DNA of 16,282 nucleotides, from positions 1-16,282 of the forward strand of contig DATFXR010000126.1 of the NCBI GenBank assembly GCA_035315685.1. The letters run 5' to 3'. This DNA comes from QHWK01 sp035315685. GTDB lineage: Bacteria; Acidobacteriota; Vicinamibacteria; Vicinamibacterales; CAVVIG01. A program made the position numbers and the translations under genes. Numbering within the stretch: the first letter of the stretch is position 1; every line of letters begins with the position of its first letter. The notes beneath the pieces were generated by a model that did no database searches, was not told the origin of the DNA, and was given only the letters and a program-made list of their open reading frames with translations. Shown here in pieces: positions 15,837 to 16,282 of this stretch.

Positions 15837-16282
15837 GCGACGCGTACCTCGCGTTCGATCTCGGCGCAGAAAGCGGCCGTGCGATCCTCGGCCGCTCGAG
15901 CGGCGGCGCGCTCGCGCTCGACGAGGTCCGCCGTTTCCCGAACCGACCGATCCGCCAGAACGGATCGCTCTACTGGGACATCCTGCATTTGTGGGCCGAG
16001 ATGCGGCAGGCGCTCGACGCCGCGTCGGGCGTCCGGCTCGCGAGCGTCGGCGTCGACGGCTGGGGCGTGGACTACGCGCTCATCGGCGAACGCGGCAATC
16101 TGCTCGAGAACCCGTATCACTACCGCGACGTCCGCAACCACGGGATGATGGAGTCGGTGTTCGAGCGCGTCAGCCGCGAGCGCATCTACTCGGTCACCGG
16201 CATCCAGTTCCTGCAGATCAACACGTTGTTTCAGTTCTACGCGGCGTGCCTGCTCACACCAAAGGTGGTGGACGCTGCGCAT
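15833..16282 (+). CDS. rhaB: Rhamnulokinase, N-terminal part (cut by the window end)
   Basis: Phosphorylates L-rhamnulose to L-rhamnulose 1-phosphate with ATP, the second step of rhamnose breakdown. The visible 150 residues are the first FGGY-kinase domain: FDLGAESGRAILG (8-20, the phosphate-binding start), SVGVDGWGVDYALIGE (71-86), NPYHYRDVRN (93-102) and IYSVTGIQFLQINTLFQ (118-134). The last block closely resembles the IYQRSGIQFLPFNTLYQ region of E. coli RhaB, which separates it from xylulo-, glycero- and fuculokinases. The GTG at 15833 gives eight residues before DLG, as in the family; the frame is open further upstream but shows no homology there. No clear ribosome binding site precedes it, so translation may depend on coupling with the small overlapping ORF. 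The aldolase expected next is beyond the window. Confidence 0.93.
   Translation, partial: MSDAYLAFDLGAESGRAILGRSSGGALALDEVRRFPNRPIRQNGSLYWDILHLWAEMRQALDAASGVRLASVGVDGWGVDYALIGERGNLLENPYHYRDVRNHGMMESVFERVSRERIYSVTGIQFLQINTLFQFYAACLLTPKVVDAAH

Overview
The window is visibly GC-rich and reads like a soil Acidobacteriota genome, probably of the Vicinamibacteria type. The main pointers are the 3' half of an ADOP-type ABC permease (a family greatly expanded in acidobacteria), several secreted PQQ-like beta-propeller proteins, and REP-like palindromes between genes. This taxonomic call is an inference from gene content; there is no rRNA or marker gene here.

Layout. (1) 1-1204: C-terminal part of an ADOP/MacB-FtsX permease. 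(2) 1205-1534: a convergent intergenic region holding a decayed Nudix hydrolase gene on the minus strand, interrupted and bordered by copies of a REP-like sequence, two of which form a large near-perfect hairpin. (3) 1535-3821, minus strand: L-rhamnose isomerase (RhaI type) and a galactose-mutarotase-fold protein, apparently one operon. (4) 3822-4065: divergent control region with two palindromes. (5) 4066-11851, plus strand, tightly packed: an SGNH-hydrolase-fold protein that has lost its catalytic Ser and His, four secreted PQQ-like beta-propeller paralogues in tandem, and a small secreted cytochrome c fused to a helix-hairpin-helix domain. (6) 11852-12078: gap with a candidate terminator and promoter. 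(7) 12079-16282, plus strand: a mannose-6-phosphate-isomerase-like cupin, a xylose-isomerase-like TIM-barrel protein, a REP-like spacer, a Gfo/Idh/MocA oxidoreductase, a tiny ORF overlapping both neighbours, and the start of rhamnulokinase (cut by the window end).

How it fits together. RhaI plus rhamnulokinase plus a mutarotase-like protein mark this as an L-rhamnose (6-deoxyhexose) utilisation locus. No aldolase, transporter or regulator is visible in the window. The cupin, TIM-barrel isomerase and Gfo/Idh genes look like an accessory sugar isomerisation/oxidation set. The unusual part is the exported block embedded between the two rhamnose arms: a pseudo-SGNH protein, four propellers arranged by sequence type as A-B-B-A, and a cytochrome-HhH protein. 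No function can be assigned to this block from sequence alone. A periplasmic or surface complex with a redox partner is the working idea, and it is an inference.
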